From: Dysgonamonadaceae bacterium
Lineage (GTDB): Bacteria; Bacteroidota; Bacteroidia; Bacteroidales; Dysgonomonadaceae
Length of the DNA stretch: 64,000 nucleotides
Assembly: GCA_031254645.1 (NCBI GenBank)
Contig: JAIRUA010000008.1
Coordinates: 1-64,000 of the forward strand
Reading direction: 5' to 3'
Shown here: positions 26,679 through 35,995 of the stretch, piece after piece
Layout: each line of letters begins with the position of its first letter
Position numbering within the stretch: position 1 is the first letter of the stretch
Translations under genes and position numbers: made by a program
Notes under the pieces: model-generated
Seen by the model: the letters and a program-made list of their open reading frames with translations, nothing else
Database searches by the model: none
What the model was told of the DNA's origin: nothing

Positions 26679-27110
26679 TTATAAATTTGCTTTAATCTTG
26701 TCTATCAACTGTTGATTTTCTTCGTCCGACAGATATACTTCTTGCGGATTCATACGGAAAATGCCCGGATAATCTACACCACCAATGTATTTCGGCACTA
26801 AATGAAAATGCAAATGCGAAAGTACATCGGAATACGCACCCATATTGATTTTTTCTGCATCTAACGCTTCGCTCATCGCACGACTGACACGCGCTACATC
26901 TTTCATAAATGCGTTGCGCTGTTCATCGGTCAACTCAAAAAACTCATCGATATGTTCTTTGTGTGCTACCACGCAACGTCCTTTGTATGTTTGCTCTTTG
27001 AACAAAAACAGACGCGACACTTCTAAATCGCAGATGTCAATCATCAACGATTTTTGTAACTCATTGCGTTGGCAATACAAACACTCGGAAATAGGGCTTT
27101 TAACTTTCAT
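26679..27110 (-). CDS. HIT-family hydrolase
   Basis: 143 residues ending in the histidine triad HLHFHLVPK (about 100-108), the nucleotide-phosphate binding and catalytic site. An N-terminal CLYCQRNE pair of cysteines resembles the optional zinc site of HIT proteins. Likely hydrolyses a nucleotide phosphoramidate or dinucleotide; the substrate is not readable. A second, shorter HIT protein without the N-terminal cysteines is at 39583-39969. Confidence 0.85.
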   Translation of the reverse strand: MKVKSPISECLYCQRNELQKSLMIDICDLEVSRLFLFKEQTYKGRCVVAHKEHIDEFFELTDEQRNAFMKDVARVSRAMSEALDAEKINMGAYSDVLSHLHFHLVPKYIGGVDYPGIFRMNPQEVYLSDEENQQLIDKIKANL

Positions 27111-27141
27111 ATTTAAAAAAATTTTATTGTGAATTCATTTT

Positions 27142-27615
27142 TTATCTTCCAAACGTATATCTCAAACTTACCCCAAAGCCATAAAACCAATAATCATTGA
27201 AATTATTTGTAAAACTGAACGATGGTTTCCAATCAAGTGAAAGACTGAATGGTGCTGCGGGAAACACATATTCTACACCAACAATTAAATCGGCACCGAA
27301 TAAAAAAGCGTGATCGCCTTTTTGCTTGCTCTTATCGGTAATGCTGCCAAGATGCAAACCGGCACCCACGTACCAATCGAAGTTATCGATATCCAAAAAC
27401 GGCTGTTGATACTGGTACAATCCCGTAAGTTTGAAAGCGTGCGGCGAAAAACTCATAATCCCTTCCACCGCATTGTTGGGCATAAAGAAATGCTTTCCCG
27501 AAATTCCGTTGTCGTATCCTAATCTGATACCGACAGCATTGTTGTACTCTTGCGCGTGAAGCGTTAATGTAAAAATCGCAAGTAATGCTACGAATAATAA
27601 TTTTTTCAGTTTCAT
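27142..27615 (-). CDS. Small outer-membrane beta-barrel protein, paralog of 5131-5616
   Basis: 157 residues with signal peptide MKLKKLLFVALLAIFTLTLHAQ and alternating strands ending SLRYTFGR. Shares FDWYVGAGLHLG and VGVEYVFPAAPFSLSLDWKPSFS with the protein at 5131-5616. Function unknown. It lies 31 bases upstream of the HIT gene on the same strand and may be the first gene of that operon. Confidence 0.7.
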   Translation of the reverse strand: MKLKKLLFVALLAIFTLTLHAQEYNNAVGIRLGYDNGISGKHFFMPNNAVEGIMSFSPHAFKLTGLYQYQQPFLDIDNFDWYVGAGLHLGSITDKSKQKGDHAFLFGADLIVGVEYVFPAAPFSLSLDWKPSFSFTNNFNDYWFYGFGVSLRYTFGR

Positions 27616-27652
27616 ATTTTTAGTTTTTGTTTATTTACAGAATGGTTGTTTT

Positions 27653-27680
27653 GTAAAGACGTAGTGCGCTATGTCTCTAT
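27653..27680. repeat. GTAAAGACGTAG-type palindrome
   Basis: GTAAAGACGTAGTG is followed at once by CGCTATGTCTCTAT, its complement with four wobble-type changes. Resembles a dispersed GTAGAGACG... palindrome seen in many bacterial genomes. Lies between tdk and the barrel gene. Confidence 0.55.
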
Positions 27681-27689
27681 GGTAACGAA

Positions 27690-28256
27690 CTATGAATGAT
27701 TATAACATTTCCTGCAAAGCGGTTGATATTCTTCCATTTCGCCCAACATCACCTGTTTATCATTATCTTTCACTAATCGATATGAATAGTTGGCAAGCGC
27801 ACCGCAACTTGTGCAAATGGCGTGCACTTTGGTAACATCATCGGCAATGGCGCATAGCGCAGGCATTGCCCCGAAAGGCACGCGCTTAAAATCCATATCC
27901 AATCCGGCTACGATAACGCGAATTCCCTGGTCGGCAAGCTGTTGGCAGACATCGGCAAGTCCGTTGTCAAAAAACTGTGCTTCATCAATTCCCACCACTT
28001 CCACTTCCGACGAAAGAAGCAAAATATTACTCGAATGTTCGACCGGTGTGGAAAGAATCGAGTTTTTGTCGTGCGAAACCACTTCTTCTTGCGAATAACG
28101 CACATCGACAGTGGGTTTGAAAATTTCTACCGTTTGTCGTGCGAATTTTGCACGACGAAGTCGGCGAAGAAGTTCCTCGGTTTTTCCGGAAAACATTGAG
28201 CCGCAGATTACTTCGATGCGACCGCTTTTTTGGGTTTCATTATTTTCGTGATACAT
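27690..28256 (-). CDS. tdk: Thymidine kinase
   Basis: ATP-dependent phosphorylation of thymidine for dTTP salvage. 188 residues from the ATG at 28256; a TTG five codons upstream falls in the adjoining repeat and is unlikely. P-loop [29 protein letters not shown], catalytic [12 protein letters not shown], the lasso region [10 protein letters not shown] and the structural zinc cysteines CTSCG and CRKCY. Follows mutS on the same strand with a repeat hairpin between. Confidence 0.96.
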   Translation of the reverse strand: MYHENNETQKSGRIEVICGSMFSGKTEELLRRLRRAKFARQTVEIFKPTVDVRYSQEEVVSHDKNSILSTPVEHSSNILLLSSEVEVVGIDEAQFFDNGLADVCQQLADQGIRVIVAGLDMDFKRVPFGAMPALCAIADDVTKVHAICTSCGALANYSYRLVKDNDKQVMLGEMEEYQPLCRKCYNHS

Positions 28257-28257
28257 A

Positions 28258-28342
28258 TTTTTCAAACTCAAAGATTCAAAGATTTAAAGATTCAAAAAAT
28301 CAAGTACCTGTCTTGAATTTTTGAATGATTGAATCTTTGAAT
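28258..28342. repeat. TTCAAAGATTCAA-family inverted repeat, site 3
   Basis: ACTCAAAGATTCAAAGATTTAAAGATTC (shown here by position 28264-28291) returns inverted as TTGAATGATTGAATC and TTTGAATTT up to 28342. It fills the whole gap from the mutS stop to the tdk start. Confidence 0.7.
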
Positions 28343-30961
28343 TTATTTCTTCCCTTTTACAATTTTCTTTATGTCATTCAATTTATTCAACGCTTCAATC
28401 GGCGTGAGATTATTCACGTCAATATTCATAATTTCGTCTCGCACTTGACAAAGAATTGGGTCGTCAAGTTGAAAAAAATTGAGTTGATATCCTTCTCTTT
28501 TTTCGATAAAGTCGTTGATGGGTTTTTTGATACTTTCTTTTCTATTCGATGATTCCATTTCAGCAAGAATAGCATCGGCACGCTTCGTGATACTTTTCGG
28601 CATTCCCGCCATTTTCGCCACGTGAATACCAAAACTGTGCTCGCTTCCGCCGGGTAAAAATTTGCGAATAAAGATGATTTTGTTGTTGATTTCTTTAATC
28701 GCAATGTGAAAATTTTTGATGCGCTTAAACGATTTTTCCATTTCGTTCAACTCGTGATAATGCGTGGCGAAAAGCGTTTTGGCACGTGCTTTCGGGTGTT
28801 CGTGAATGTATTCTACAATCGCCCACGCAATGGAAATTCCGTCGTAAGTACTTGTTCCTCTACCGAGTTCATCGAAAAGCACCAAGCTTCGGTCGGAAAT
28901 ATTGTTGAGAATATTTGCCGCTTCGTTCATTTCCACCATAAAAGTAGATTCGCCGAGTGAAATATTGTCCGATGCACCCACGCGCGTAAAAACTTTATCA
29001 ACCAACCCGATTTTTGCTGCTTCGGCAGGAATAAATGACCCTATTTGCGCCATAATCGTGATCAACGCCGTTTGACGCAACAGCGCCGATTTACCCGCCA
29101 TATTCGGACCTGTAATAATTATTATCTGTTGCGACTCGCTGTCGAGACAAATATCATTGGCGATAAACGGCTCATCGGGTGGTAGTTGTTTTTCGATAAC
29201 CGGATGACGGCCCTGCGTGATGTTGATAGCCGTAGAATCATTTATTTCGGGACGAATGTAGTTATTTTGTTGCGCCACATTGGTAAACGACAACAAACAA
29301 TCGGCACGTGCCACAATATTCGCATTTATCTGAATAGTAGGAATATATTCGATAATACTACTAATTAATTCAATATAAAGTCGGTTTTCGAGTGCTACGA
29401 TTTTTTCTTCCGCGCCGAGAATTTTTTCTTCGTATTCTTTCAGCTCTTCCGTAATATAACGCTCTGCACCTGTGAGTGTTTGTTTACGAATCCATTCGGG
29501 TGGTGTTTTATCTTTATGCGAGTTGCGCACCTCAATGTAATAACCAAACACGTTGTTGAATCCGATTTTAAGCGACGGAATGCCCGTTTTTTCGCTTTCA
29601 CGTTGCTGAATTTGAAGTAGATAATCTTTTCCCGAATAGGCAATAGCCCGCAAATCATCAAGTTCCTGGCTCACATCTTCTTGAATAAAACCGCCTTTTG
29701 TGAGCAGTGCCGGCGGGTCGGGTTTTATCTCTTTTTCGATGCGGTCGCGAATAATTGGACAAGGATTTAGCTTTTCACCCATTTCTCTCAAACTATGATT
29801 GTCCGAAGTCAAAAACGCCTCGCGAATAGGCTCAATAGCGGTAAGTGCCACTTTAAGTTGCACCACTTCGCGCGGTGAAATGCGTCCAACGGCGACTTTC
29901 GATATAATTCGCTCCAAATCGCCGATAAGGCTGATTTTTTCTTCGAGCAGTTTTTTCAATTCCGGTTGGCGGAAGAAATTTTCGACAACATTCAATCGGT
30001 CTTCAATCGGTTTTGCCTCTTTGAGCGGAAAAACCAACCAACGGCGCAACAATCGTGACCCCATTGGCGAAATCGTTTTGTCGAGAATATCAAGTAACGA
30101 TTTTCCACCCTCGTTCATCGTCGAAATAAGCTCTAAACTGCGCACCGTGAATTTATCAAGGCGTACAAATCGCTCTTCTTCAATACGATTGAGTGAAACA
30201 ATATGCCCAATATTGCTGTGCTGCGTAATATCCAAATAGTGCAAAATAGCACCCGAAGCAATAATTCCTAATAAAAGGTTTTCAACGCCGAATCCTTTTA
30301 GGTTTTTGGTTTGAAAGTGCGAAAGAAGTCGGTCACGAGTAGTATCTTCAGTAAAACACCAATCATCGAGTTCGAAAAGAAAATAACTGCTGCCGAATAG
30401 TTCTTCAAACTTCTTTTTGTTACCGCGTTCAATCAAAATTTCTTTCGGTGAAAAGTTGGCGAGTAGTTTGTCGACATCGTTTTGTATGCCTTCGGTTGTG
30501 AGAAATTCGCCGGTAGAAACATCAAGAAAGGCAATACCAAATTGTTTACTTTTTGTAAAATGAAAGGCACACAAGAAATTATTTTCTTTGTGATTCAGGA
30601 TATTGTCATTGATAGAAACACCCGGCGTAACCAATTCGGTAATACCACGTTTGACGAGCCCTTTCGTTTGTTTTGGGTCTTCCAGTTGATCGCAAATGGC
30701 TACACGTTTACCCGCTCTCACCAATTTCGGCAAATAGGTGTCGAGCGCGTGGTGCGGAAATCCGGCTAATTCTACAAACGCCGCAGTACCATTCGCTCTG
30801 CGCGTGAGTGTTATCCCCAAAATTTCCGACGCTACAATGGCATCGTCAGAGAATGTTTCGTAAAAGTCACCTACGCGAAACAATAAAATAGCATCGGGAT
30901 GTTGTGCTTTTATCTCGATGTATTGTTTCATCATAGGTGTTTCGGCTATTTTTTTCCCCAC
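28343..30961 (-). CDS. mutS: DNA mismatch repair protein MutS
   Basis: Recognises mismatches and recruits MutL. About 872 residues from a GTG at 30961 ([14 protein letters not shown]); the alternative ATG pair at 30934/30931 gives 9-10 residues fewer, and a TTG at 30985 sits inside the promoter. Domains in order: mismatch-binding domain with the Phe-x-Glu motif in RVGDFYETF, connector, levers and clamp, ATPase with Walker [41 protein letters not shown] and Walker [17 protein letters not shown], then the helix-turn-helix. Full length. Cotranscription with tdk is likely. Confidence 0.96.
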   Translation of the reverse strand: MGKKIAETPMMKQYIEIKAQHPDAILLFRVGDFYETFSDDAIVASEILGITLTRRANGTAAFVELAGFPHHALDTYLPKLVRAGKRVAICDQLEDPKQTKGLVKRGITELVTPGVSINDNILNHKENNFLCAFHFTKSKQFGIAFLDVSTGEFLTTEGIQNDVDKLLANFSPKEILIERGNKKKFEELFGSSYFLFELDDWCFTEDTTRDRLLSHFQTKNLKGFGVENLLLGIIASGAILHYLDITQHSNIGHIVSLNRIEEERFVRLDKFTVRSLELISTMNEGGKSLLDILDKTISPMGSRLLRRWLVFPLKEAKPIEDRLNVVENFFRQPELKKLLEEKISLIGDLERIISKVAVGRISPREVVQLKVALTAIEPIREAFLTSDNHSLREMGEKLNPCPIIRDRIEKEIKPDPPALLTKGGFIQEDVSQELDDLRAIAYSGKDYLLQIQQRESEKTGIPSLKIGFNNVFGYYIEVRNSHKDKTPPEWIRKQTLTGAERYITEELKEYEEKILGAEEKIVALENRLYIELISSIIEYIPTIQINANIVARADCLLSFTNVAQQNNYIRPEINDSTAINITQGRHPVIEKQLPPDEPFIANDICLDSESQQIIIITGPNMAGKSALLRQTALITIMAQIGSFIPAEAAKIGLVDKVFTRVGASDNISLGESTFMVEMNEAANILNNISDRSLVLFDELGRGTSTYDGISIAWAIVEYIHEHPKARAKTLFATHYHELNEMEKSFKRIKNFHIAIKEINNKIIFIRKFLPGGSEHSFGIHVAKMAGMPKSITKRADAILAEMESSNRKESIKKPINDFIEKREGYQLNFFQLDDPILCQVRDEIMNIDVNNLTPIEALNKLNDIKKIVKGKK

Positions 30962-30982
30962 AATAAATTTTATTTTTGGATA

Positions 30983-31014
30983 CAAAGATAGTTAATAATG
31001 TGCTAATATGCCAA
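30983..31014 (-). promoter_or_regulatory. mutS promoter
   Basis: On the minus strand TTG (31014-31012), a 21-base spacer and TATCTTTG (30990-30983). The -33 part lies inside a repeat element. Confidence 0.6.
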
Positions 31015-31102
31015 TGTGCTAATGCAAATTCGCTGATTTTCTAACTATAGTCAATATGACAATTGCATTAGCACATTATTTATTAGCACATTAGCACATT
31101 AC
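30992..31102. repeat. ATGTGCTAAT-family inverted repeat, site 4
   Basis: Left units AATAATGTGCTAATATG and CCAATGTGCTAATGCA (30994-31025), right arm TGCATTAGCACATTATTT with ATTAGCACATTAGCACATT (31064-31101). The right arm gives the sirtuin gene its last two codons and stop (ATG TGC TAA). The left arm overlaps the mutS promoter. Confidence 0.85.
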
Positions 31103-31772
31103 GTAAATTTTTTACTCCTTCCGATGCGCCTTTTTTGATAAAATGGATTCCACTACAACCAACTGCCACTTCATTTGGGTCAATCAAGTAAATCGGCACG
31201 CTTTTCGGCACATATCCCAACAATCCTGCCGCCGGATATACATTTAACGATGTGCCGATTACCACAAAAATATCCGCCGTTTGTGTCAATCGAGCCGCTT
31301 CTTCAATCAATGGCACAGCCTCGCCAAACCACACAATATGCGGACGCAGCTGAAATCCTTTTTCACAAACATCGCCGATGAAAATTTCGGGACGTTGTGC
31401 ATTTAATTCAATAATATCCGTTTCGTTGCCCACAGAACGCACTTTCATTAATTCACCGTGCAAATGAAGTACTTTCGTGCTGCCCACTTGTTCGTGCAAA
31501 TTATCAACGTTTTGTGTGATGATTTGCACTTCAAAATCTTTTTCCATTTCTGCCAAACCGAAATGTCCTGCGTTAGGTTTCACACCCAAAAGTTCTTTTC
31601 TACGAATATTGTAAAATTCCAGCACTAATGCGGGATTCGCTCTCCACGCTTCGGGTGTAGCCACTTGTTCTATCGGGTATTTATCCCACAATCCACCCGA
31701 ATCTCTGAATGTGGAAATGCCGCTTTCGGCACTCATTCCGGCGCCGGAAAGAATGATTAGTCGTTTCTTCAT
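31083..31772 (-). CDS. Sirtuin-type NAD-dependent protein deacylase without zinc cysteines
   Basis: Removes acyl groups from lysine using NAD+. 229 residues from the ATG at 31772; the open frame runs 44 codons further but that part is a palindromic repeat. GAGMSAESGISTFRD (NAD site), TQNVDNLHEQ, catalytic His105 in HLHGEL, LRPHIVWFGE, GTSLNVYPAAGL. Tyr54 and Arg57 (EFYNIRRKE) are the Y-x-x-R pair of class III sirtuins, which prefer succinyl- or malonyl-lysine. The four zinc cysteines expected after the catalytic His are missing: only Cys136 is present in that region. Its C-terminus (VLMC) ends inside a repeat. Confidence 0.88.
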   Translation of the reverse strand: MKKRLIILSGAGMSAESGISTFRDSGGLWDKYPIEQVATPEAWRANPALVLEFYNIRRKELLGVKPNAGHFGLAEMEKDFEVQIITQNVDNLHEQVGSTKVLHLHGELMKVRSVGNETDIIELNAQRPEIFIGDVCEKGFQLRPHIVWFGEAVPLIEEAARLTQTADIFVVIGTSLNVYPAAGLLGYVPKSVPIYLIDPNEVAVGCSGIHFIKKGASEGVKNLRNVLMC

Positions 31773-31817
31773 ATTTTCTGATTTTGATGTTTCTTTGCTG
31801 TTATCTTGTTTCTGAAT

Positions 31818-31910
31818 CGCGCGAAAGCACGAAAGCGTAAAAGCGCGAAAGGCAGAAAAGTTGCGGAAATCAGCTTTCGCGCATTCGTGCATTCGCACTT
31901 TCACGCCTTT
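31818..31910. repeat. GCGCGAAAGCACGAAAGCG-type palindrome
   Basis: CGCGCGAAAGCACGAAAGC and AAAGCGCGAAAG units (31818-31852) return as CTTTCGCGCATTCGTGCATTC and CACTTTCACGCC (31873-31907). It lies between the sirtuin start codon and its promoter. It is open in one frame but the translation is low-complexity and repeat-derived. Confidence 0.7.
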
Positions 31911-31917
31911 ATGACCA

Positions 31918-31925
31918 CAAATATA
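31918..31925 (-). promoter_or_regulatory. Candidate sirtuin promoter, -7 element
   Basis: TATATTTG on the minus strand, 146 bases before the start codon, so the palindrome at 31818-31910 would be in the mRNA leader. Confidence 0.45.
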
Positions 31926-31967
31926 GAATTTTATCTCTAAAAAAACGAATATCTCACTTTTATATAT

Positions 31968-31975
31968 TACTTTTG
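31968..31975 (+). promoter_or_regulatory. Candidate promoter of the FKBP pair, -7 element
   Basis: TACTTTTG, 42 bases before the first FKBP start codon. Divergent from the sirtuin promoter. Confidence 0.55.
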
Positions 31976-32016
31976 CACCCTAATTTATTGACAAACAAAA
32001 ATAGAACATAGAGAAA

Positions 32017-32604
32017 ATGGAAAAATTGAGCTACGCCATCGGTATGAGTATGGCACAAAATTTGATGCAATCGGGATTGAAAAGCATCAATATAGATTCA
32101 TTCGTTAAAGCGTTTACCGATGTGATGAACAACGCTTCTACCAATATGAGTTTTAATGATGCAAATATAGTTTTACAAGAATATTTTACTAAACAACAAG
32201 ACGAGATGTTGAATCAAAATTTGGAAATCGGTCACGCTTTCCTCGAAGAAAATAAAAAAAATGCGAATATAGTAACACTCCCAAGCGGATTACAGTATGA
32301 AATCCTCACGGAAGGAACAGGCGAAAAGCCGAAAGCTACTGACACAGTAAAATGTCATTACCACGGCACATTGATTGATGGCACGGTTTTTGATAGTTCG
32401 GTAGAGAGAGGACAGCCTGCATCATTTGGTGTAAACCAAGTAATTAAAGGCTGGGTTGAGGCATTGCAGTTGATGCCTGTCGGTTCAAAATGGCGTTTGT
32501 TCATTCCGTCGGAATTGGCATACGGAAAACAAGGTGCAGGTGGCGCTATTCAGCCTAATTCGGCACTTGTATTTGATGTAGAATTATTAGGAATAGAAAA
32601 ATAA
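32017..32604 (+). CDS. Cytosolic FKBP-type prolyl isomerase
   Basis: 195 residues without a signal peptide. An N-terminal helical dimerisation region (EKLSYAIGMSMAQNLMQSG..., about 1-85) of the FklB/Mip type precedes an FKBP domain (about 90-195) with VKCHYHGTLIDGTVFDSSVERG, VIKGWVEALQLMPVGSKWRLFIP and LAYGKQGAGG..IQPNSALVFDVELLGI. Catalyses cis-trans isomerisation of prolyl bonds. 16 bases upstream of its exported paralog, clearly one operon. Confidence 0.93.
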   Translation: MEKLSYAIGMSMAQNLMQSGLKSINIDSFVKAFTDVMNNASTNMSFNDANIVLQEYFTKQQDEMLNQNLEIGHAFLEENKKNANIVTLPSGLQYEILTEGTGEKPKATDTVKCHYHGTLIDGTVFDSSVERGQPASFGVNQVIKGWVEALQLMPVGSKWRLFIPSELAYGKQGAGGAIQPNSALVFDVELLGIEK

Positions 32605-32620
32605 ACATATTATTATAACA

Positions 32621-33631
32621 ATGAAAAGTATTAAAATTTTTGCACTAAGTGCATTAGCCGTAATGGCGGTAACGATGTGTTCTTGCAACAAGGCTTCTGC
32701 CCCAAGAACCAATTTGAGAACATCGGTTGACACTACTTCTTATGCGTATGGAGTAAGTCTTGCCGATCAAGGTCTTATGCAATATTTGGAGCAATTGGGC
32801 GTGATTCAAAGCACAATGTCAGTAGAACAAGAGTTCCAAATGAAAATGATGATGGCTGACTCCACGCAGTTGGTTACATTGGAAAAAGAGAAACAAGCTG
32901 CACTCGACGCATTGAACAAAGAAAATGCACCGAGACTCAATGAATTCATCAGAGGTTTAAAAACAGCAGTAAGTCTACAAGCAGATTCGCCTTATGCATC
33001 GGGCTTGAATGTTGGATCTCAGATTTCGCAACAAATGTTGCCCGGACTTAATGAGGCACTTTTTGGTGAAAACGCTACCGAGTCAATCAACACCAACCAA
33101 ATGTTAGCAGGCCTGATTGGTGTATTGAATAATAGTAATTTGGCAATTGACAGAACAGAAGCCGGCGCCATTATTCAACGTGAAATCGAAAGAGCAGAGG
33201 AAGTACAAGCTGCTCGCCACGAAGAAGAGATGAGGATTCAATTTGAAGGAGTGATTGCCGAAGGCGCAGCTTTTTTGGCTGAAAATGCAAAAAGAGAAGG
33301 CGTTGTAACATTGCCAAGCGGATTGCAATATGAGGTTATCCGTCAAGGAACAGGCACAACTCCAACCCTTAACGACCGTGTAACCGTTCATTATCACGGC
33401 ACATTGATTGATGGCGAAGTGTTTGACAGCAGCGTAGTTAGAGGTGATCCGGCAACATTTGGTGTAACACAAGTGATTTCGGGTTGGACAGAAGCATTGC
33501 AATTAATGCCTGTTGGTTCGAAATGGAAATTGTTTATTCCATACGATTTGGCTTACGGTTCACAAGACAGAGGTGTAATCAGACCATATTCTACACTTAT
33601 TTTCGAAGTAGAATTGTTGGATATAAATTAA
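32621..33631 (+). CDS. Exported FKBP-type prolyl isomerase, lipoprotein
   Basis: 336 residues. Signal peptide followed by MCSCNK, a Bacteroidetes-type lipoprotein cleavage site (the SC-N cysteine near residue 23 being the likely lipidated one). A long helical region (about 35-215, with paired KEKQAALDALNKEN and EIERAEEVQAARHEEEM) precedes the FKBP domain (about 225-336), which is about 70 percent identical by eye to that of the upstream gene (VHYHGTLIDGEVFDSSVVRG, LMPVGSKWKLFIPYDLAYG). The pair looks like a tandem duplication in which one copy was redirected to the envelope. Confidence 0.92.
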   Translation: MKSIKIFALSALAVMAVTMCSCNKASAPRTNLRTSVDTTSYAYGVSLADQGLMQYLEQLGVIQSTMSVEQEFQMKMMMADSTQLVTLEKEKQAALDALNKENAPRLNEFIRGLKTAVSLQADSPYASGLNVGSQISQQMLPGLNEALFGENATESINTNQMLAGLIGVLNNSNLAIDRTEAGAIIQREIERAEEVQAARHEEEMRIQFEGVIAEGAAFLAENAKREGVVTLPSGLQYEVIRQGTGTTPTLNDRVTVHYHGTLIDGEVFDSSVVRGDPATFGVTQVISGWTEALQLMPVGSKWKLFIPYDLAYGSQDRGVIRPYSTLIFEVELLDIN

Positions 33632-33654
33632 TCATCATTGATTAAAAGATTTAG

Positions 33655-33686
33655 AAAAGGTGTTTCGGAAACGAGGCACCTTTTTT
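33655..33686 (+). terminator. Terminator after the FKBP operon
   Basis: AAAAGGTG and CACCTTTT close an inner GTTTC-G-GAAAC hairpin, followed by T residues. Confidence 0.8.
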
Positions 33687-33768
33687 ATATTTATCTCAAA
33701 AAAGCTTCTTTGAAATTTTACATTTTAAATATTCCCCTCAAAATCACTATAAAACAAAAATAATTATG

Positions 33769-33776
33769 TAACTTTG
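33769..33776 (+). promoter_or_regulatory. Candidate pnp promoter, -7 element
   Basis: TAACTTTG, 38 bases before the pnp ATG. Confidence 0.55.
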
Positions 33777-33813
33777 CGCAATTATATACATATAAAAACG
33801 ATATAAAAAATTT

Positions 33814-35937
33814 ATGATGAATCCAATTACAAAGAGTATTGCGCTGGCAGACGGTCGCACGATTACTCTGGAAACGGGAAAACTGGCGAAACAAGCCGAT
33901 GGAGCCGTTACCCTCAGAATGGGAGATACGATGCTACTGGCTACCGTTTGCGCCGCCAAAGATGCCACTCCCGGATGCGACTTTATGCCGCTGCAAGTTG
34001 AATATAGAGAAAAATATGCCTCTGCCGGACGATTTCCCGGAGGTTTTTTGAAGCGCGAAGGAAGACCATCGGACTCGGAAATCCTCGTAAGTCGACTAAT
34101 CGACCGCGCACTTCGTCCCTTATTTCCTGATGATTATCACGCAGATGTATTCGTAAACGTTACGCTTTACTCTGCCGGAAACGATGATATGCCCGACGCT
34201 TTGGCGGGACTTGCTGCAAGTGCTGCTTTAGCAGTATCGGATATTCCTTTCAATGGACCGATTTCCGAAGTACGTGTTGCACGTGTTGGCGGAAAATACA
34301 TTATTAATCCCACTTTTGCTCAATTGGCACAAGCGGATATGGATATTGTAGTAGGTGCTACTACCGACAATATTATGATGGTGGAAGGCGAATTTTCCGA
34401 AGTATCGGAAGCCGAAATGCTCGAAGCTATCAAAATTGCACACGAAGAAATCAAAAGACATTGCGCTGTGCAAATGGAATTGATGGAAGCAGTGGGTACT
34501 ACTGTAAAACGCGAATATTGCCACGAAGAAAACGACGAGGCACTTCGTGCAGATGTGAAAGCAAAATGTTTTGATAAAGTGTATGCGATTGCAAAATCGG
34601 GAGTTTCGAAACACGAACGCCACGACGCTTTCAAAGCAGTTGTAGAAGAATACAAAATAAACTTCACAGAAGAGGAGTTGGCTGAAAAAGGCGCACTCAT
34701 CGGTAAATATTACCACGATGTAGAAAAAGAAGCGATGCGTCGTTGTATTCTCGACGAAGGCAAACGTCTTGATGGTCGTTCTACAACCGAAATCCGTCCG
34801 ATTTGGTCGGAAGTGGATTACGTACCCGGACCGCACGGCTCGGCAGTTTTCACACGTGGTGAAACACAATCATTGACCACTGTAACGCTTGGTACGAAAC
34901 TCGATGAAAAACTTATTGACGATGTATTGTTCCGTGGAAATGACCGTTTCCTTTTACACTACAACTTCCCACCGTTTTCTACGGGAGAAGCGCGTCCGAT
35001 GCGTGGTACAGGTCGTCGCGAAATCGGGCACGGAAACTTGGCGCACAGAGCATTGAAACGAATGATTCCAACAGGATATCCATACGTAGTACGTGTTGTT
35101 TCCGATATTTTAGAATCAAACGGCTCATCATCAATGGCTACCGTGTGTGCAGGAACACTCGCTTTATTGGACGCTGGTGTAACGATTAAAAAACCGGTTT
35201 CGGGTATCGCAATGGGATTGATTTCCGAAAACAAAGGAAAAAACTTCAGCGTACTTTCCGATATTTTAGGAGATGAAGACCATCTCGGCGATATGGATTT
35301 CAAAGTGTGTGGAACAAAAGACGGAATTACCGCTACGCAAATGGACATCAAGGTTGATGGTCTATCGTATGAAATTTTAGAACAGGCACTTGCGCAGGCA
35401 AAAGCAGGTCGCGAGCACATTTTAGGCGAAATGATGAAGACAATGTCTGAGCCGCGTGCTGATTTGAAAGCACACGCACCTCGCATTGTGGTTATCGAAA
35501 TTCCGAAAGAATTTATCGGCGCTGTAATCGGACCGGGTGGAAAAATTATTCAAGGGATTCAAGAGGAAACCGGTGCGACGATTACCATCGAAGAAATTGA
35601 TGCTAAAGGTCGTGTGGAAGTTTCGGGTACGAACAAAGACTCTATTGATGCGGCATTGGCGAAAATCAAAGGAATTGTTTCTGTTCCCGATATTGGTGAA
35701 GTGTACGAAGCAACCGTTCGTTCGGTAATGCCATACGGTGCATTCTGCGAATTCCTTCCGGGTAAAGACGGCTTGTTACACATTTCGGAAATTGATTGGA
35801 AACGTTTGGAAAAAGTAGAAGATGCCGGTATCAAAGAAGGTGATAAAATCCAAGTAAAATTGATTGATATTGACCCGAAAACAGGTAAATTCAAATTGTC
35901 GCGTAAAGCATTGCTTCCGCGTCCGGAAAATAATTGA
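33814..35937 (+). CDS. pnp: Polyribonucleotide nucleotidyltransferase (PNPase)
   Basis: Phosphorolytic 3'-5' exoribonuclease of RNA decay. 707 residues. Two RNase PH domains (about 10-230 and 315-550) joined by an all-helical linker; the second contains the catalytic region with [23 protein letters not shown] and [18 protein letters not shown] (acidic metal ligands). A KH domain ([25 protein letters not shown], about 570-625) and an S1 domain ([30 protein letters not shown], about 635-705) bind RNA. A strong terminator follows at once. PNPase mRNAs are often self-regulated through the leader, but the leader here is short. Confidence 0.97.
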   Translation: MMNPITKSIALADGRTITLETGKLAKQADGAVTLRMGDTMLLATVCAAKDATPGCDFMPLQVEYREKYASAGRFPGGFLKREGRPSDSEILVSRLIDRALRPLFPDDYHADVFVNVTLYSAGNDDMPDALAGLAASAALAVSDIPFNGPISEVRVARVGGKYIINPTFAQLAQADMDIVVGATTDNIMMVEGEFSEVSEAEMLEAIKIAHEEIKRHCAVQMELMEAVGTTVKREYCHEENDEALRADVKAKCFDKVYAIAKSGVSKHERHDAFKAVVEEYKINFTEEELAEKGALIGKYYHDVEKEAMRRCILDEGKRLDGRSTTEIRPIWSEVDYVPGPHGSAVFTRGETQSLTTVTLGTKLDEKLIDDVLFRGNDRFLLHYNFPPFSTGEARPMRGTGRREIGHGNLAHRALKRMIPTGYPYVVRVVSDILESNGSSSMATVCAGTLALLDAGVTIKKPVSGIAMGLISENKGKNFSVLSDILGDEDHLGDMDFKVCGTKDGITATQMDIKVDGLSYEILEQALAQAKAGREHILGEMMKTMSEPRADLKAHAPRIVVIEIPKEFIGAVIGPGGKIIQGIQEETGATITIEEIDAKGRVEVSGTNKDSIDAALAKIKGIVSVPDIGEVYEATVRSVMPYGAFCEFLPGKDGLLHISEIDWKRLEKVEDAGIKEGDKIQVKLIDIDPKTGKFKLSRKALLPRPENN

Positions 35938-35942
35938 TAATG

Positions 35943-35978
35943 AAAAAACCTGCTACATTACTGTGGCAGGTTTTTTTT
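35943..35978 (+). terminator. Terminator between pnp and gpmI
   Basis: AAAAAACCTGCTACA and TGTGGCAGGTTTTTT pair with one T-G wobble around TTAC, followed by more T residues. The symmetric A and T flanks let it serve both convergent genes. Confidence 0.92.
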
Positions 35979-35995
35979 ATTATCAATCGTAGAAT

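Noticed and set aside
31773-31904. 44-residue extension of the sirtuin
   Set aside because: It translates the GCGCGAAAG palindrome, and the family N-terminus fits the ATG at 31772.
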